From: Bacteroidia bacterium
Lineage (GTDB): Bacteria; Bacteroidota; Bacteroidia; Flavobacteriales; Flavobacteriaceae
Direction: 5' to 3'
Length of the DNA stretch: 64,000 bases
Assembly (NCBI GenBank): GCA_030428865.1
Contig: JAUIEK010000003.1
Location: 248,001-312,000 of the forward strand
Shown: positions 1 to 8,842 of the stretch, in pieces
How positions within the stretch are numbered: the stretch's first letter is position 1
Layout: every line of letters starts with the position of its first letter
Notes under the pieces: model-generated
Told to the model about the DNA's origin: nothing
Database searches by the model: none
The model's input: the letters and a program-made list of their open reading frames with translations, nothing else
Translations under genes and position numbers: made by a program

Positions 1-786
1 TCCTTGATCTGAATCTGCTAAGAGGTTTTTTAAGACATTTAACTGCTCTTTACTGTCTCCTGAAAGATGCAACAAAGGCTTAACTTTTTCTATTGCCTCT
101 TTAGAAATTCCTTTAGCAATCATTTCTTCAATAACGCCATCTTCTCCTATTTTATCGAGTTTATCTAAAGCAACTGTAAAATCAATCAGCTTGTCTTGCT
201 CTCCAATTACTTCTGCAATCCCTGATAAAATTTTACGATTATTAATTTTAATTGTTACTCCTTCTAATTTCAAATTCGTAAACACAGTATCATACAGTTG
301 AATAAATTCAATTTCTTGCAATAATGATTTACTACCCACCACATCTGCATCACATTGATAAAACTCTCTAAAACGTCCTTTTTGAGGTCGATCGGCGCGC
401 CAAACAGGCTGAATTTGATATCGTTTAAAAGGGAACATAATTTCACTTTGATGCTGTACAACATAACGCGCAAAAGGAACTGTTAAATCGTAGCGTAAAG
501 CTTTTTCTGAAATTTTAGGAGAAATTTTAATACTGTCTTTTGATTTTATTAAGTGTTCATCAACTTTTGAGAGATAATCTCCTGAATTTAAAATTTTAAA
601 AATCAATCGATCTCCTTCGTCTCCATATTTACCTAGTAAGGTTTCCGAATTCTCGAAACTAGGTGTTTCAATAGGTGCAAACCCAAAAAGAGAAAAGGCT
701 TCTTTTATTGTGTTTGTAATGTAATTTCTATACGCAATTTCTTTTGCAGAAAAGTCTCGGGTTCCTTTAGGAATGCTAGGTTTCAT
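1..786 (-). CDS. hisS: Histidine--tRNA ligase, N-terminal 262 residues (runs off the window edge)
   Basis: Class II aminoacyl-tRNA synthetase that charges tRNA-His with histidine in the cytoplasm. The reading frame is open from an ATG at 786 to the first base of the window, so the C-terminal part lies outside. Visible hallmarks are the start '[12 protein letters not shown]', the '[14 protein letters not shown]' segment and the class II motif 2 region '[15 protein letters not shown]'. The rest of the visible protein is normal catalytic-domain sequence without interruption. It is the last gene of the leftmost minus-strand block; BrkB begins 61 bases away on the same strand. Identification is secure, but completeness cannot be judged. 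Confidence 0.95.
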   Translation of the reverse strand, partial: MKPSIPKGTRDFSAKEIAYRNYITNTIKEAFSLFGFAPIETPSFENSETLLGKYGDEGDRLIFKILNSGDYLSKVDEHLIKSKDSIKISPKISEKALRYDLTVPFARYVVQHQSEIMFPFKRYQIQPVWRADRPQKGRFREFYQCDADVVGSKSLLQEIEFIQLYDTVFTNLKLEGVTIKINNRKILSGIAEVIGEQDKLIDFTVALDKLDKIGEDGVIEEMIAKGISKEAIEKVKPLLHLSGDSKEQLNVLKNLLADSDQG

Positions 787-847
787 TATATGAAATTTTC
801 GATTGAAATGATAAAGTTGCAAATATCAGAAAAATCTAACGAAAGTA

Positions 848-1789
848 TTAGTCGTTTTTGGTAGGCTTTGCTTTGTTTTTCTGCTGCAGTGAGTAAATAC
901 TTGCATTTAATTCAAAACCTAGCAATAAAATGATGGCGTTTAGCCAAATAAATAGCATCAGAATTAACAAAGTTCCAATAGAACCGTACAGCTCATTATA
1001 CTTAGCAAATTCATTTACATAATAACTAAATAAATAAAAAGTAGCTATGGATAACGATGTGGTAAATACAGAGCCTGGAGAAAAGAATTTGTAATGTTTA
1101 CCACTTTTTGTTCCATACTTATAAAGAACAGAAACAATGGTAAATAACATCAAAACAAAGATCGCTCCTCTGCCTAGTTTTAACCAAATAATATCATCTT
1201 CTAACCAGCCTCGGTTTTGTAAAGCATCTAATCCTAATTCGTAAAAAACGGTTAAAGCAACTGTTATAACCAAGAAAAAAGCCATTAATAAAGAAACTGC
1301 CATGGAAATGAAATAAGCTCTAAATACATTCCGTATTTCTTTAACATGATACGAATACTCAAAACCGCCAAAAATGGCATTTACTCCGTTTGTCATTAAG
1401 AAAACAGATACTAAAAAACCAAAAGATAACAACCCTGCATATTGATTTTTTAAAATATCAATTAAAACAGCATCTACAGCATCAAACGTTTTGGGAGGTA
1501 AAACTTCTTTTATCAAAGTAAGTAAGCCTTCTTGAAACCCTTCCACCGGAATGTACGGTATTAATGTAAGTGTAAAAAGCATAAAAGGGAAAATAGCCAT
1601 AAAGAAACTATAGGCAATTCCGCTAGCTCTAGTTGTAAGAGCTCCTTCTACAATTCCGATAATATACATTTCTAAAACATCATAAAGAGACATCCCTTCT
1701 AAACCTGGGACTTTAATTTGTTTCCCAAGCTTTACCAACCAATTAATTATAGGAATCTTTTCTAGATTTTCTTCAATCTCTTTACTCAT
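848..1789 (-). CDS. YihY/BrkB family inner-membrane protein
   Basis: A 313-residue polytopic membrane protein of the YihY/virulence factor BrkB family (older records call it RNase BN, which is not supported for this family). About six hydrophobic segments are visible: near residues 55-80, 115-140, 160-185, 205-230, 245-265 and 275-300, with the family-typical 'RASGIAYSFFMAIFPFMLF' near the first one. The N-terminal 40 residues and the C-terminal lysine-rich tail are cytoplasmic in style. It starts only 5 bases after the stop of nadC, so both are probably co-transcribed. Molecular function of the family is unresolved; a transporter-like role is only a guess. Confidence 0.88.
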   Translation of the reverse strand: MSKEIEENLEKIPIINWLVKLGKQIKVPGLEGMSLYDVLEMYIIGIVEGALTTRASGIAYSFFMAIFPFMLFTLTLIPYIPVEGFQEGLLTLIKEVLPPKTFDAVDAVLIDILKNQYAGLLSFGFLVSVFLMTNGVNAIFGGFEYSYHVKEIRNVFRAYFISMAVSLLMAFFLVITVALTVFYELGLDALQNRGWLEDDIIWLKLGRGAIFVLMLFTIVSVLYKYGTKSGKHYKFFSPGSVFTTSLSIATFYLFSYYVNEFAKYNELYGSIGTLLILMLFIWLNAIILLLGFELNASIYSLQQKNKAKPTKND

Positions 1790-1794
1790 AAAAA

Positions 1795-2652
1795 CTAAAC
1801 TGCTTTTAAGCTTAAATCCATATTATGAACAGAATGCGTTATGGCTCCTGTAGAAATATAATCCACACCACATTCTGCATATTGTCTGATTGTTTTTTCA
1901 TTAATTCCTCCAGAAGATTCTGTTAAACATTTATCTCCTATCAGTTGTACTGCCTGTTTTGTATCTTCTATGGTAAAATTATCAATCAAGATTCTATAAA
2001 CTCCATCGTTTCTCAAAATTTCTTCTATCTCTTGTATGTTTCTTGCCTCTACAATAATTTTAATATTAATATTCTTTTCTTTTAAATACGCTTTCGTTTT
2101 GTTGATTGCCTCTGTAATTCCACCAGCGAAGTCAATATGATTGTCTTTTATCATTACCATATCATACAAAGCAAAACGATGATTTTCTCCTCCTCCAATT
2201 TTTACAGCCCATTTTTCTAAAGCACGAATTCCTGGTGTTGTTTTTCGCGTGTCTAAAACTTTCGTGTTTGTGCCTGCTAATAACTTTACGTAACTATTTG
2301 TTTTTGTTGCAATAGCACTCATCCGTTGCATCGCATTAAGCACCAATCTTTCTGCTTTTAAGATAGATTGCGATTTCCCAGAAACTTCAAAAACAATATC
2401 TCCGTAAACAACTTCTTCTCCATCATTTAATAAAACATTTATTTGCAACGATTCATCAACATATTGAAATACTTTTTTTGCAAACTCAACCCCAGCAATT
2501 ATCCCATTATCTTTTACTAGAAGTTTTGCAGTGCCTTTTGCTCCGTCAGGAATACAAGAAAGTGATGTATGATCTCCATCTCCAACATCTTCTCTTATAG
2601 CGTTAGATATAATCAGATCAAGCTCTTTATTAAACTGTTCAGGTGAAATCAT
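1795..2652 (-). CDS. nadC: Nicotinate-nucleotide pyrophosphorylase (carboxylating), NadC
   Basis: Converts quinolinate and PRPP to nicotinate mononucleotide, CO2 and pyrophosphate in de novo NAD synthesis. The 285-residue length is normal. Diagnostic segments are 'ERLVLNAMQRMSAIAT', 'DTRKTTPGIRALEKWAVK', 'GGGENHRFALYDMVMIKDNH' and the phosphate-binding C-terminal 'ESSGGIN' plus 'VDYISTGAITHS'. The gene is the promoter-proximal member of a two-gene minus-strand unit with the BrkB-family gene, and diverges from rlmH across a 72-base gap. No nadA or nadB is present nearby. Confidence 0.96.
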   Translation of the reverse strand: MISPEQFNKELDLIISNAIREDVGDGDHTSLSCIPDGAKGTAKLLVKDNGIIAGVEFAKKVFQYVDESLQINVLLNDGEEVVYGDIVFEVSGKSQSILKAERLVLNAMQRMSAIATKTNSYVKLLAGTNTKVLDTRKTTPGIRALEKWAVKIGGGENHRFALYDMVMIKDNHIDFAGGITEAINKTKAYLKEKNINIKIIVEARNIQEIEEILRNDGVYRILIDNFTIEDTKQAVQLIGDKCLTESSGGINEKTIRQYAECGVDYISTGAITHSVHNMDLSLKAV

Positions 2653-2724
2653 CTCAAGTTATTTTAGGCTAAAATAAGAATTTAGTTGCAAGCATTTTTA
2701 TGTAATTATTGGTAATTTTACTAG

Positions 2725-3198
2725 ATGAAAATTAAACTTTTAGTAATTGGAAAAACAGATAATAAAAATTTGTTGCAACTTATAAATGAGTACCAGAATA
2801 GGTTACAACACTATATTAAATTTGACTTAGAAGTTATTCCTGATCTTAAAAACGCTAAAAACTTATCGGAGCAACAGCAAAAAGAAAAAGAAGGGGCCCT
2901 TATTTTAAGCAAACTAAATTCTAGTGATTTTCTAATATTACTTGATGAAAAAGGAAAAGAGTTTCGGTCTTTAAACTTTGCTGATTTTTTGCAAAAAAAA
3001 ATGAATTCAGGTATCAAACAACTTGTGTTGGTTGTTGGTGGTCCTTATGGTTTTTCTGATGAAATATATAAAAAAGCACAGTCCAAAATCTCTCTTTCTA
3101 AAATGACTTTTTCACATCAGATGATTCGCTTATTTATAGTGGAACAATTATATAGAGCTTTTACTATTTTAAGAAATGAGCCGTATCATCATGAATGA
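2725..3198 (+). CDS. rlmH: 23S rRNA (pseudouridine-1915 N3)-methyltransferase RlmH
   Basis: SPOUT-class methyltransferase that methylates pseudouridine 1915 in helix 69 of 23S rRNA using S-adenosylmethionine. The 157-residue length is standard. Seen in the sequence: the trefoil-knot SAM loop 'LVVGGPYGFSDEI' and the family C-terminus 'SHQMIRLFIVEQLYRAF' ending in 'NEPYHHE'. A near-consensus -7 element (TAATTTTA, 2710-2717) precedes the ATG. The 3' end overlaps the convergent regulator gene by 10 bases. Confidence 0.96.
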   Translation: MKIKLLVIGKTDNKNLLQLINEYQNRLQHYIKFDLEVIPDLKNAKNLSEQQQKEKEGALILSKLNSSDFLILLDEKGKEFRSLNFADFLQKKMNSGIKQLVLVVGGPYGFSDEIYKKAQSKISLSKMTFSHQMIRLFIVEQLYRAFTILRNEPYHHE

Positions 3199-4013
3199 TA
3201 GAATTTTTTATTGTTTGCTAGGTTATAAATAAAGATTATTTCAATAATTAATACTGGAACTATCAAAAACATTGCAATAAGAGAAAGAATAACCGAAATA
3301 AGCATTCCACCATTTACAATTTTTAAAATTCCTAAAACATTTGAAAATGTTCCAAATTGTTTTTTAAGTTTTAAAATACCTAAACCTAGTATAAGTTCTC
3401 CAACCCCAATTAATATGACTAAAACTGTTCCAAAAATGATTTCTATAGTAGTCGTATTCACATCAAAAATGGCAATACCAATTGTTGATAATGTAATTAA
3501 TATCTCAATACCAAAATAGATATATACAGCTGTTGTTAAAAATTCATATTTGTATTTCTTTCCTAATAACTTATATCCTTGAAAGAAAAAAATCATTGTC
3601 CCTAAATACAAAATATTGTATGGAATTCTAAAAAACAATTCATAATAAGTTGACTTCTCGTTCCATAAGTAAATCTCAATAAAAACTCCAACTACGGAAA
3701 TCATCAAAAAGAAAATTCCGACTAGCCAACTAGTGCTTAAAATTCTATTTTCTTTTGAAGTAAATTGTACTTGATTGTTTTCTTCGTTATTTCTAAAGAT
3801 CAAATTAGAATCAACATTAAGTGCTTCTAAGATCGTTTTAATTGTAAAAGTTCTTGGAGTAACCTCACCAGATTCAATTCTCTGAATTGTTCTAACATTG
3901 ATATTACATTTTTCAACAAGTTCTTCTTGAGTTAAACCTTTAGATTTTCTTAATTCTAAAATTTTTTGACCTAATTCTGGTTGCTTCATGGTAAAAAGAT
4001 TTTTGTTTTTCAT
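3189..4013 (-). CDS. XRE-type helix-turn-helix regulator with a multi-pass membrane domain
   Basis: A 274-residue protein with an N-terminal XRE/Cro HTH (about residues 14-70, including 'LRKSKGLTQEELVEKCNI' and 'RTIQRIESGEVTPR') joined to five or six hydrophobic segments (about 93-118, 130-150, 160-187, 190-215, 223-265). It would be a DNA-binding protein held at the inner membrane, which suggests sensing of a membrane or envelope signal; no ligand is evident. ATG 4013 is used here, but ATG 3989 ('MKQPELG') is equally possible because the HTH begins after it. It is monocistronic, and tail-to-tail overlap with rlmH makes the transcripts complementary at their 3' ends. No partner gene is obvious. 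Confidence 0.8.
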   Translation of the reverse strand: MKNKNLFTMKQPELGQKILELRKSKGLTQEELVEKCNINVRTIQRIESGEVTPRTFTIKTILEALNVDSNLIFRNNEENNQVQFTSKENRILSTSWLVGIFFLMISVVGVFIEIYLWNEKSTYYELFFRIPYNILYLGTMIFFFQGYKLLGKKYKYEFLTTAVYIYFGIEILITLSTIGIAIFDVNTTTIEIIFGTVLVILIGVGELILGLGILKLKKQFGTFSNVLGILKIVNGGMLISVILSLIAMFLIVPVLIIEIIFIYNLANNKKFYHS

Positions 4014-4165
4014 GCAATGTTAGATTCAGAAATTAAACTTTCAAATTATTTTTAATGATTTTAACCCGACATTTTCACGGCAAATCAGTATTCTAAATAG
4101 GTCTAGCAAATAATTCTAATATTAAATGACATAAAAATCACTTTATCATTACAAGCATATTTCAT

Positions 4166-4173
4166 TATTTTTG
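4166..4173 (+). promoter_or_regulatory. Bacteroidota -7 promoter element for rdgB
   Basis: TATTTTTG matches the Bacteroidota -7 consensus TAnnTTTG and lies 16 bases before the rdgB ATG. No TTG -33 element is found at the expected 17-23 base spacing. Confidence 0.4.
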
Positions 4174-4189
4174 CTCATAATAGCCGCTT

Positions 4190-4768
4190 ATGAAACTCGT
4201 TTTCGCTACAAATAATAAACACAAAGTAAACGAAGTTCAGCAATTACTATCTAACAATATTCAACTTTTATCTTTAGAAGATATAAATTGTTTAGAAGAT
4301 ATTGCTGAAACCGAAAATACAATACAGGGTAACGCAATCTTAAAAGCAAATTATATAACTCAGAAATATGGATTTGATTGCTTTGCTGATGATACGGGTT
4401 TAGAAGTTTTTGCATTAAATGGAGAACCTGGAGTATATTCCGCCAGATATGCTGGAGAATATGGTAATTCAGAAAAAAATATTCAAAAATTGTTAGATAA
4501 ATTAGGTAATAATGAAAATAGAAAAGCTCAATTTAGAACTTGCATCGCCCTTAACTTAAAAGGAGAGCAATTTGTTTTTGAAGGAATTTGTAAAGGTGAA
4601 ATTACAACTCAAAAAAAAGGAAGTAACGGCTTTGGTTATGATCCTGTTTTTCTTTCTGAAAACCACCAACAAACGTTTGCTGAAATGGGCTTAGAGGCTA
4701 AAAACAAAATTAGTCACAGAGGGAAAGCTGTACAGAAACTTGTTAATTATTTAATTTCCAATTATTGA
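4190..4768 (+). CDS. rdgB: Non-canonical purine NTP diphosphatase (RdgB/HAM1 family)
   Basis: Hydrolyses ITP, dITP and XTP to monophosphates, keeping deaminated purines out of DNA and RNA. The 192-residue protein shows the family start 'MKLVFATNNKHKVNEV' (substrate loop 'TNN.HK'), the acidic metal-binding 'DCFADDTGLEVFALNGEPG' with 'GVYSARYAGE', and the C-terminal 'GSNGFGYDPVF' and 'KISHRGKA' motifs. Its stop codon overlaps the TTG start of the downstream FecCD permease in the pattern TTGA, so the two are translationally coupled even though their functions look unrelated. Confidence 0.96.
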   Translation: MKLVFATNNKHKVNEVQQLLSNNIQLLSLEDINCLEDIAETENTIQGNAILKANYITQKYGFDCFADDTGLEVFALNGEPGVYSARYAGEYGNSEKNIQKLLDKLGNNENRKAQFRTCIALNLKGEQFVFEGICKGEITTQKKGSNGFGYDPVFLSENHQQTFAEMGLEAKNKISHRGKAVQKLVNYLISNY

Positions 4769-5799
4769 TTCAACCTATTAAATCATATCGAAAATCTTTT
4801 TTTGGACTAATCATATTGCTTATCGTATTCTTTTTATGCAATATTAGTTTGGGTTCTGTTGCTATTCCTCTTGATGAGATTTTCACAATTCTTGTTGGTA
4901 GAAATTCTTCAAAAGAAACTTGGGATTTCATCATATTAAATTTTAGATTACCAAAATCAATTACAGCTATTATGGTTGGTTCTGGATTAAGTATTAGCGG
5001 TTTGCTAATGCAAACTTTGTTTAGAAATCCATTAGCAGGACCTTTTGTTTTAGGAATATCATCAGGAGCTAGTTTGGGGGTTGCATTTTTAATTTTAGGT
5101 AGTTCTATTTTTGGCTCTGGACTACTTGCTTATACTACCTCTAATTGGGTACTGGCTATTGCTTCTAGTACAGGAGCATTCCTAGTTTTATTGGCTGTTT
5201 TAATCGCTGCTACTCGAGTCAGAAACACAATGTCTATTCTTATTATTGGATTGATGTTTGGCAGTTTATCTGCTGCTATCATTAGTGTATTAACGTATTT
5301 TAGTCAAGCTAATCAAATTCAGCAATATTTATTCTGGAGTTTTGGGAGTTTGGGTAATTTATCTTGGAGTGAAGTTCTTGTTTTTCTATTGTTTTACTTG
5401 GTATGTCTTGGTGGTTGTTTTTTTATTATTAAACCATTAAATAGTCTGTTGTTAGGTGAAAATTATGCAAAAAGCTTGGGAATCTCCATTCAAAAAAGTA
5501 GAAATCTTATTTTGTTAATTACAGCTATATTAACAGGTGTAATTACTGCTTTTTCTGGACCGATTGCTTTTATTGGTCTTGCTGTACCTCACATAACAAA
5601 ATTGTTATTTAAGACTTCAAATCATAAAATATTAATTCCTGCTGTAGCTTGTACTGGAGGTATTATTATGCTTATTTGCGATAGCATTGCTCAACTACCA
5701 ACTTTAGAATATACTTTACCAATCAATGCAATTACTTCTTTGTTTGGAGCGCCTATTGTTATTTGGCTATTAGTAAGAAAAAGAAAAATATATGTCTAA
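4765..5799 (+). CDS. FecCD-family ABC transporter permease (iron-chelate or cobalamin type)
   Basis: Inner-membrane permease of a type II ABC importer for siderophore-iron, heme or cobalamin. The 344-residue protein has about nine or ten membrane segments and the family signatures 'GLLMQTLFRNPLAGPFVLGIS' and, towards the C-terminus, 'GPIAFIGLAVPHI'. The start is a TTG (4765) whose last bases overlap the rdgB stop; the sequence has no nearer ATG that keeps the first membrane helix. It overlaps the ATPase gene by 8 bases. No periplasmic binding protein or TonB receptor gene is adjacent, so the substrate cannot be named. Confidence 0.9.
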   Translation: MIQPIKSYRKSFFGLIILLIVFFLCNISLGSVAIPLDEIFTILVGRNSSKETWDFIILNFRLPKSITAIMVGSGLSISGLLMQTLFRNPLAGPFVLGISSGASLGVAFLILGSSIFGSGLLAYTTSNWVLAIASSTGAFLVLLAVLIAATRVRNTMSILIIGLMFGSLSAAIISVLTYFSQANQIQQYLFWSFGSLGNLSWSEVLVFLLFYLVCLGGCFFIIKPLNSLLLGENYAKSLGISIQKSRNLILLITAILTGVITAFSGPIAFIGLAVPHITKLLFKTSNHKILIPAVACTGGIIMLICDSIAQLPTLEYTLPINAITSLFGAPIVIWLLVRKRKIYV

Positions 5800-6592
5800 A
5801 AAGACTAATCACAATACCTTAAAAACAAAAGATCTTTCCATTGGGTATTCTAAGAAAGATACAAATCATATTGTTTATAACAATATAAATTTAAAGGTAT
5901 CGAAAGGCTCATTCGTTGCTTTACTTGGTAAAAATGGAATTGGAAAATCCACTTTATTAAGAACATTATCTGGAGTTCAAAAACCATTAAACGGATCTGT
6001 TTTTTTTAACGATAAAGATGTCTCTTCCACTTCAAACTCAGAATTAGCAACGCAGATAAGTATGGTTTTGACTGAGCGCTTACCCGAAAGCCAACTAACC
6101 GTTTTTGAATTGGTTGCCTTAGGTAGGCAACCCTATACAAACTGGGTTGACAAACTATCTAATGATGATATGCAAAAAATTTCTTGGGCTTTAGAAATAA
6201 CAGAAACAAAGTCATTACAAAGCAAGCGTTTTTATGAATTAAGTGATGGGCAATTACAACGTGTTCTCATTGCAAGAGCTTTAGCACAAGATACTGATTT
6301 GATTCTTTTAGATGAGCCAACTGCTCATTTAGACATGCATCATACAATCAAAATTTTCACTCTTCTAAAGAGTTTAGCTGAAAAAACAAACAAAACAATT
6401 CTTATATCTTCGCATGAAGTTAACCTAAGCATTCAATTGGCAGATCAACTTATCTTAATGACAGATGATAAAATATACGCAGGATCTACTAAAGAATTAG
6501 TTTCTTTAAATGCTTTTGACCAATTGTTTTCTAAAGATTTAATCAATTTTAACATAGATTTAGAACAATTTGTATTTCAAAAGAAGAATTAA
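5792..6592 (+). CDS. FecE-like ABC transporter ATP-binding protein
   Basis: ATPase subunit that would pair with the FecCD permease encoded immediately upstream. In the 266-residue protein: Walker A 'GKNGIGKST' (about residue 46), Q-loop region 'VLTERLPESQ', a variant signature 'LSDGQLQR' in place of LSGGQ, Walker B 'LILLDEPTAHLD' and H-loop 'ISSHEV'. The G-to-D change in the signature is common among FecE/BtuD-type importers. The gene closes the rdgB-permease-ATPase unit; a separate -7 promoter for the next gene begins four bases after its stop codon. Confidence 0.92.
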   Translation: MSKKTNHNTLKTKDLSIGYSKKDTNHIVYNNINLKVSKGSFVALLGKNGIGKSTLLRTLSGVQKPLNGSVFFNDKDVSSTSNSELATQISMVLTERLPESQLTVFELVALGRQPYTNWVDKLSNDDMQKISWALEITETKSLQSKRFYELSDGQLQRVLIARALAQDTDLILLDEPTAHLDMHHTIKIFTLLKSLAEKTNKTILISSHEVNLSIQLADQLILMTDDKIYAGSTKELVSLNAFDQLFSKDLINFNIDLEQFVFQKKN

Positions 6593-6603
6593 AATTATCT
6601 TTG
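6569..6603 (+). promoter_or_regulatory. Predicted promoter for the M28 peptidase gene
   Basis: TATCTTTG at 6596-6603 matches the -7 consensus TAnnTTTG. A TTG at 6569-6571 could be the -33 element with a 24-base spacer, one longer than the usual 17-23. The implied leader is about 55 bases. Confidence 0.4.
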
Positions 6604-6664
6604 AGAGTTTATAACAAACATTCCATTAATCATAACATATAAAAAATTTAAATTCATTTAATTC

Positions 6665-7711
6665 ATGAAAAAAGTACTTTTTGTAACAAGTGCAATTGTT
6701 TTGGCTTCTTGTGGCTCGTACAAAGAAGCTGATTCAGCAAAAAAAGAAGATAAAAACATAGATTATGCAGTAAAATATGCAAATACTATTACTGCAAAAG
6801 ATTTAGGAAAGCATTTATTCACATACGCTTCAGATGAGTTTGAAGGAAGAAATACAGGTGAAGCTGGTCAAAAGAAAGCCGTAGAATATTTAAAGAACTT
6901 CTATGTTAGCGAAGGAATTGTATCGCCCTTAGGTGGAGATGATTATTTTCAAGAAGTTCCTGCTGAGTATATGAATAAACTAACAAGAAGAGGAGTGCTA
7001 AAAGACTCTGAAAATGTTGTTGCTTTTATAAAAGGAAGTGAAAAACCTGATGAAATTCTTGTAATTTCTGCACATTTAGATCATGAAGGAGTGAAAAATG
7101 GAGAAATATACAACGGTGCTGATGATGACGGTTCGGGTACAGTTGCTATTTTAGAAATTGCTCAAGCATTTAATGAAGCTAAAAAAGCAGGAAAAAGTCC
7201 TAAACGATCTGTACTTTTTCTACATGTAACTGGTGAAGAAAAAGGATTATTAGGTTCTCGTTACTATACAGAAAACCCTATTTTCCCTATCGCTAATACT
7301 GTTGCCGACTTGAATATTGACATGATTGGTCGTGTTGATGAAAGACATAAAGGGAATCCAAATTATGTTTACTTAATTGGTTCTGATAAACTTAGTACAG
7401 AATTACACAACCTATCAGAAGCTATGAATAGTAAGTACACAAACATTAATTTAGATTATAAATATAACGATGAAAACGATCCTAATCGTTTTTACTACAG
7501 ATCAGATCATTACAATTTTGCAAAATATAATGTGCCTATCATTTTTTATTTTAATGGTACACATGCAGACTATCACAGACCTACAGATACGCCTGATAAA
7601 ATAAACTATGAAATGCTAGAGAAAAGAACTCGATTAGTTTTTCACACAGCATGGGAAGTAGCTAATAGAGAGCAAAGAATAATTGCTGATAAAGCTGTAA
7701 AGTCTGAATAA
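6665..7711 (+). CDS. M28-family zinc metallopeptidase, lipoprotein
   Basis: A 348-residue secreted aminopeptidase-like enzyme. The N-terminus is a lipoprotein signal with lipobox 'LASC' (Cys16), so it should be anchored in the periplasm or outer membrane. Metal ligands of the M28 family are all visible in order: His in 'SAHLDHEG', Asp in 'NGADDDGSGT', Glu-Glu in 'TGEEKGLLGS', Asp in 'LNIDMIGR' and the C-terminal His in 'GTHADYHRPTDTPDKI'. This two-zinc set predicts an active exopeptidase. It is monocistronic, with its own -7 element upstream and a strong terminator downstream. Substrate preference cannot be read from the sequence. Confidence 0.93.
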   Translation: MKKVLFVTSAIVLASCGSYKEADSAKKEDKNIDYAVKYANTITAKDLGKHLFTYASDEFEGRNTGEAGQKKAVEYLKNFYVSEGIVSPLGGDDYFQEVPAEYMNKLTRRGVLKDSENVVAFIKGSEKPDEILVISAHLDHEGVKNGEIYNGADDDGSGTVAILEIAQAFNEAKKAGKSPKRSVLFLHVTGEEKGLLGSRYYTENPIFPIANTVADLNIDMIGRVDERHKGNPNYVYLIGSDKLSTELHNLSEAMNSKYTNINLDYKYNDENDPNRFYYRSDHYNFAKYNVPIIFYFNGTHADYHRPTDTPDKINYEMLEKRTRLVFHTAWEVANREQRIIADKAVKSE

Positions 7712-7736
7712 CAAAAATAACACTAAGAACTCAACT

Positions 7737-7767
7737 AAAAAGCCGCTTAACAAGAAGCGGCTTTTTT
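7737..7767. terminator. Bidirectional hairpin terminator between the M28 peptidase gene and holA
   Basis: Inverted repeat with 12-base arms (7737-7748 and 7755-7766) rich in GC at the centre (GCCGCTT/AAGCGGC), a 6-base loop, an A-run on the left and a T-run on the right. It can terminate the plus-strand peptidase transcript and the minus-strand holA transcript. Confidence 0.9.
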
Positions 7768-8770
7768 AATGCAGAATTTTAAATACAAGTTCTTTTAAAA
7801 TATCTCCATGTGATAATTGACTTGTGCCAACTCCTTTACTTTTTACATCTGCATCTCTAATAAAAGAAATTATCTGAGAAACTTTTCGCAGAGGATAATT
7901 TTTACTAGCAGAAACATAATCATTTACAAAATAAGGATTTACTCCTAATGATTTTGCAACTGAATTTTTAGACTTATCCTGCAAACTATGATAAATAAGT
8001 AACTGAGTAAAAAAACTATTTAATAAAGAAATAGTCATAACCAAAGGATTATTCTTTGGATTTTGAGTGAAATAATTAATAATTCTATTAGCCTTTACTA
8101 CATCTTTTTCTCCTATAGCTTTGCGAAGTTCAAAATTATTGAAGTCTTTAGATATTCCTATGTTTTCTTCAATATGACTCGGGTTAACAATTGTGTTTTC
8201 TGGTAAAACAGTAATCAATTTTTCGAGTTCATTGTTAATTTTACTCAAATCCGTTCCTAAAAACTCTACTAGCATTTGAGCAGCCTTAGGTTCTACTTGA
8301 TAATTTTTGCCTCCTAAAACTCTCCGAATCCAGTCTGCTACCTGATTTTCATAAAGCTTTTTACTCTCAAATAAAAGTCCTGTTTTTTGTATTGATTTAT
8401 ATAACTTCTTCCGCTTATCAAGTGTTTTATATTTGTAATTAAACACTAGAACTGTTGTGGGTTGCGGATTATCTGCATAAGCAACTAACTTCTCTATGTT
8501 TCTGCTCAAATCTTGCGCTTCTTTAACGATTAACACCTGATGCTCAGCCATCATTGGAAATCGCTTAGCCGAAGCTACAATCTCTTCAACAGACGTATCT
8601 CTTCCATACATTACTATTTGATTGAATCCTTTCTCAGATTCATTGAGTACTGTTTCTTCTATAAAATCAGAAATTTTATCAATATAATAAGGCTCCTCTC
8701 CCATTAAAAAATAAATTGGTTTTAAGTTTTTTGCCTTTATATCTGATACAATTTGATTGATTTCGTTCAT
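7766..8770 (-). CDS. holA: DNA polymerase III subunit delta
   Basis: Clamp-loader delta subunit, which opens the beta sliding clamp during replication. The 334-residue protein matches the family in length and layout: N-terminal 'LKPIYFLMGEEPYYIDKI', then 'RRFPMM'-type clamp-interacting region seen here as 'AKRFPMMAEHQVLIVKEAQ', the AAA+ middle region with 'LGTDLSKINNELEKL', and the C-terminal collar domain. It diverges from the nuclease-like gene at 8843 across a 72-base gap that holds both promoters, and ends at a bidirectional terminator. Confidence 0.93.
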   Translation of the reverse strand: MNEINQIVSDIKAKNLKPIYFLMGEEPYYIDKISDFIEETVLNESEKGFNQIVMYGRDTSVEEIVASAKRFPMMAEHQVLIVKEAQDLSRNIEKLVAYADNPQPTTVLVFNYKYKTLDKRKKLYKSIQKTGLLFESKKLYENQVADWIRRVLGGKNYQVEPKAAQMLVEFLGTDLSKINNELEKLITVLPENTIVNPSHIEENIGISKDFNNFELRKAIGEKDVVKANRIINYFTQNPKNNPLVMTISLLNSFFTQLLIYHSLQDKSKNSVAKSLGVNPYFVNDYVSASKNYPLRKVSQIISFIRDADVKSKGVGTSQLSHGDILKELVFKILH

Positions 8771-8830
8771 AAAGTTTTATTGTTGATTAGCTAGGGTCTA
8801 TAATTTTATAATTCTAAAACAGAAATCGAG

Positions 8831-8838
8831 TACATTTG
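8831..8838 (+). promoter_or_regulatory. -7 promoter element, nearly leaderless, for the HSDR_N-like gene
   Basis: TACATTTG matches TAnnTTTG and ends only 4 bases before the ATG at 8843, so transcription would start at or very near the start codon. No -33 TTG is seen at the usual distance. Confidence 0.4.
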
Positions 8839-8842
8839 CTTA

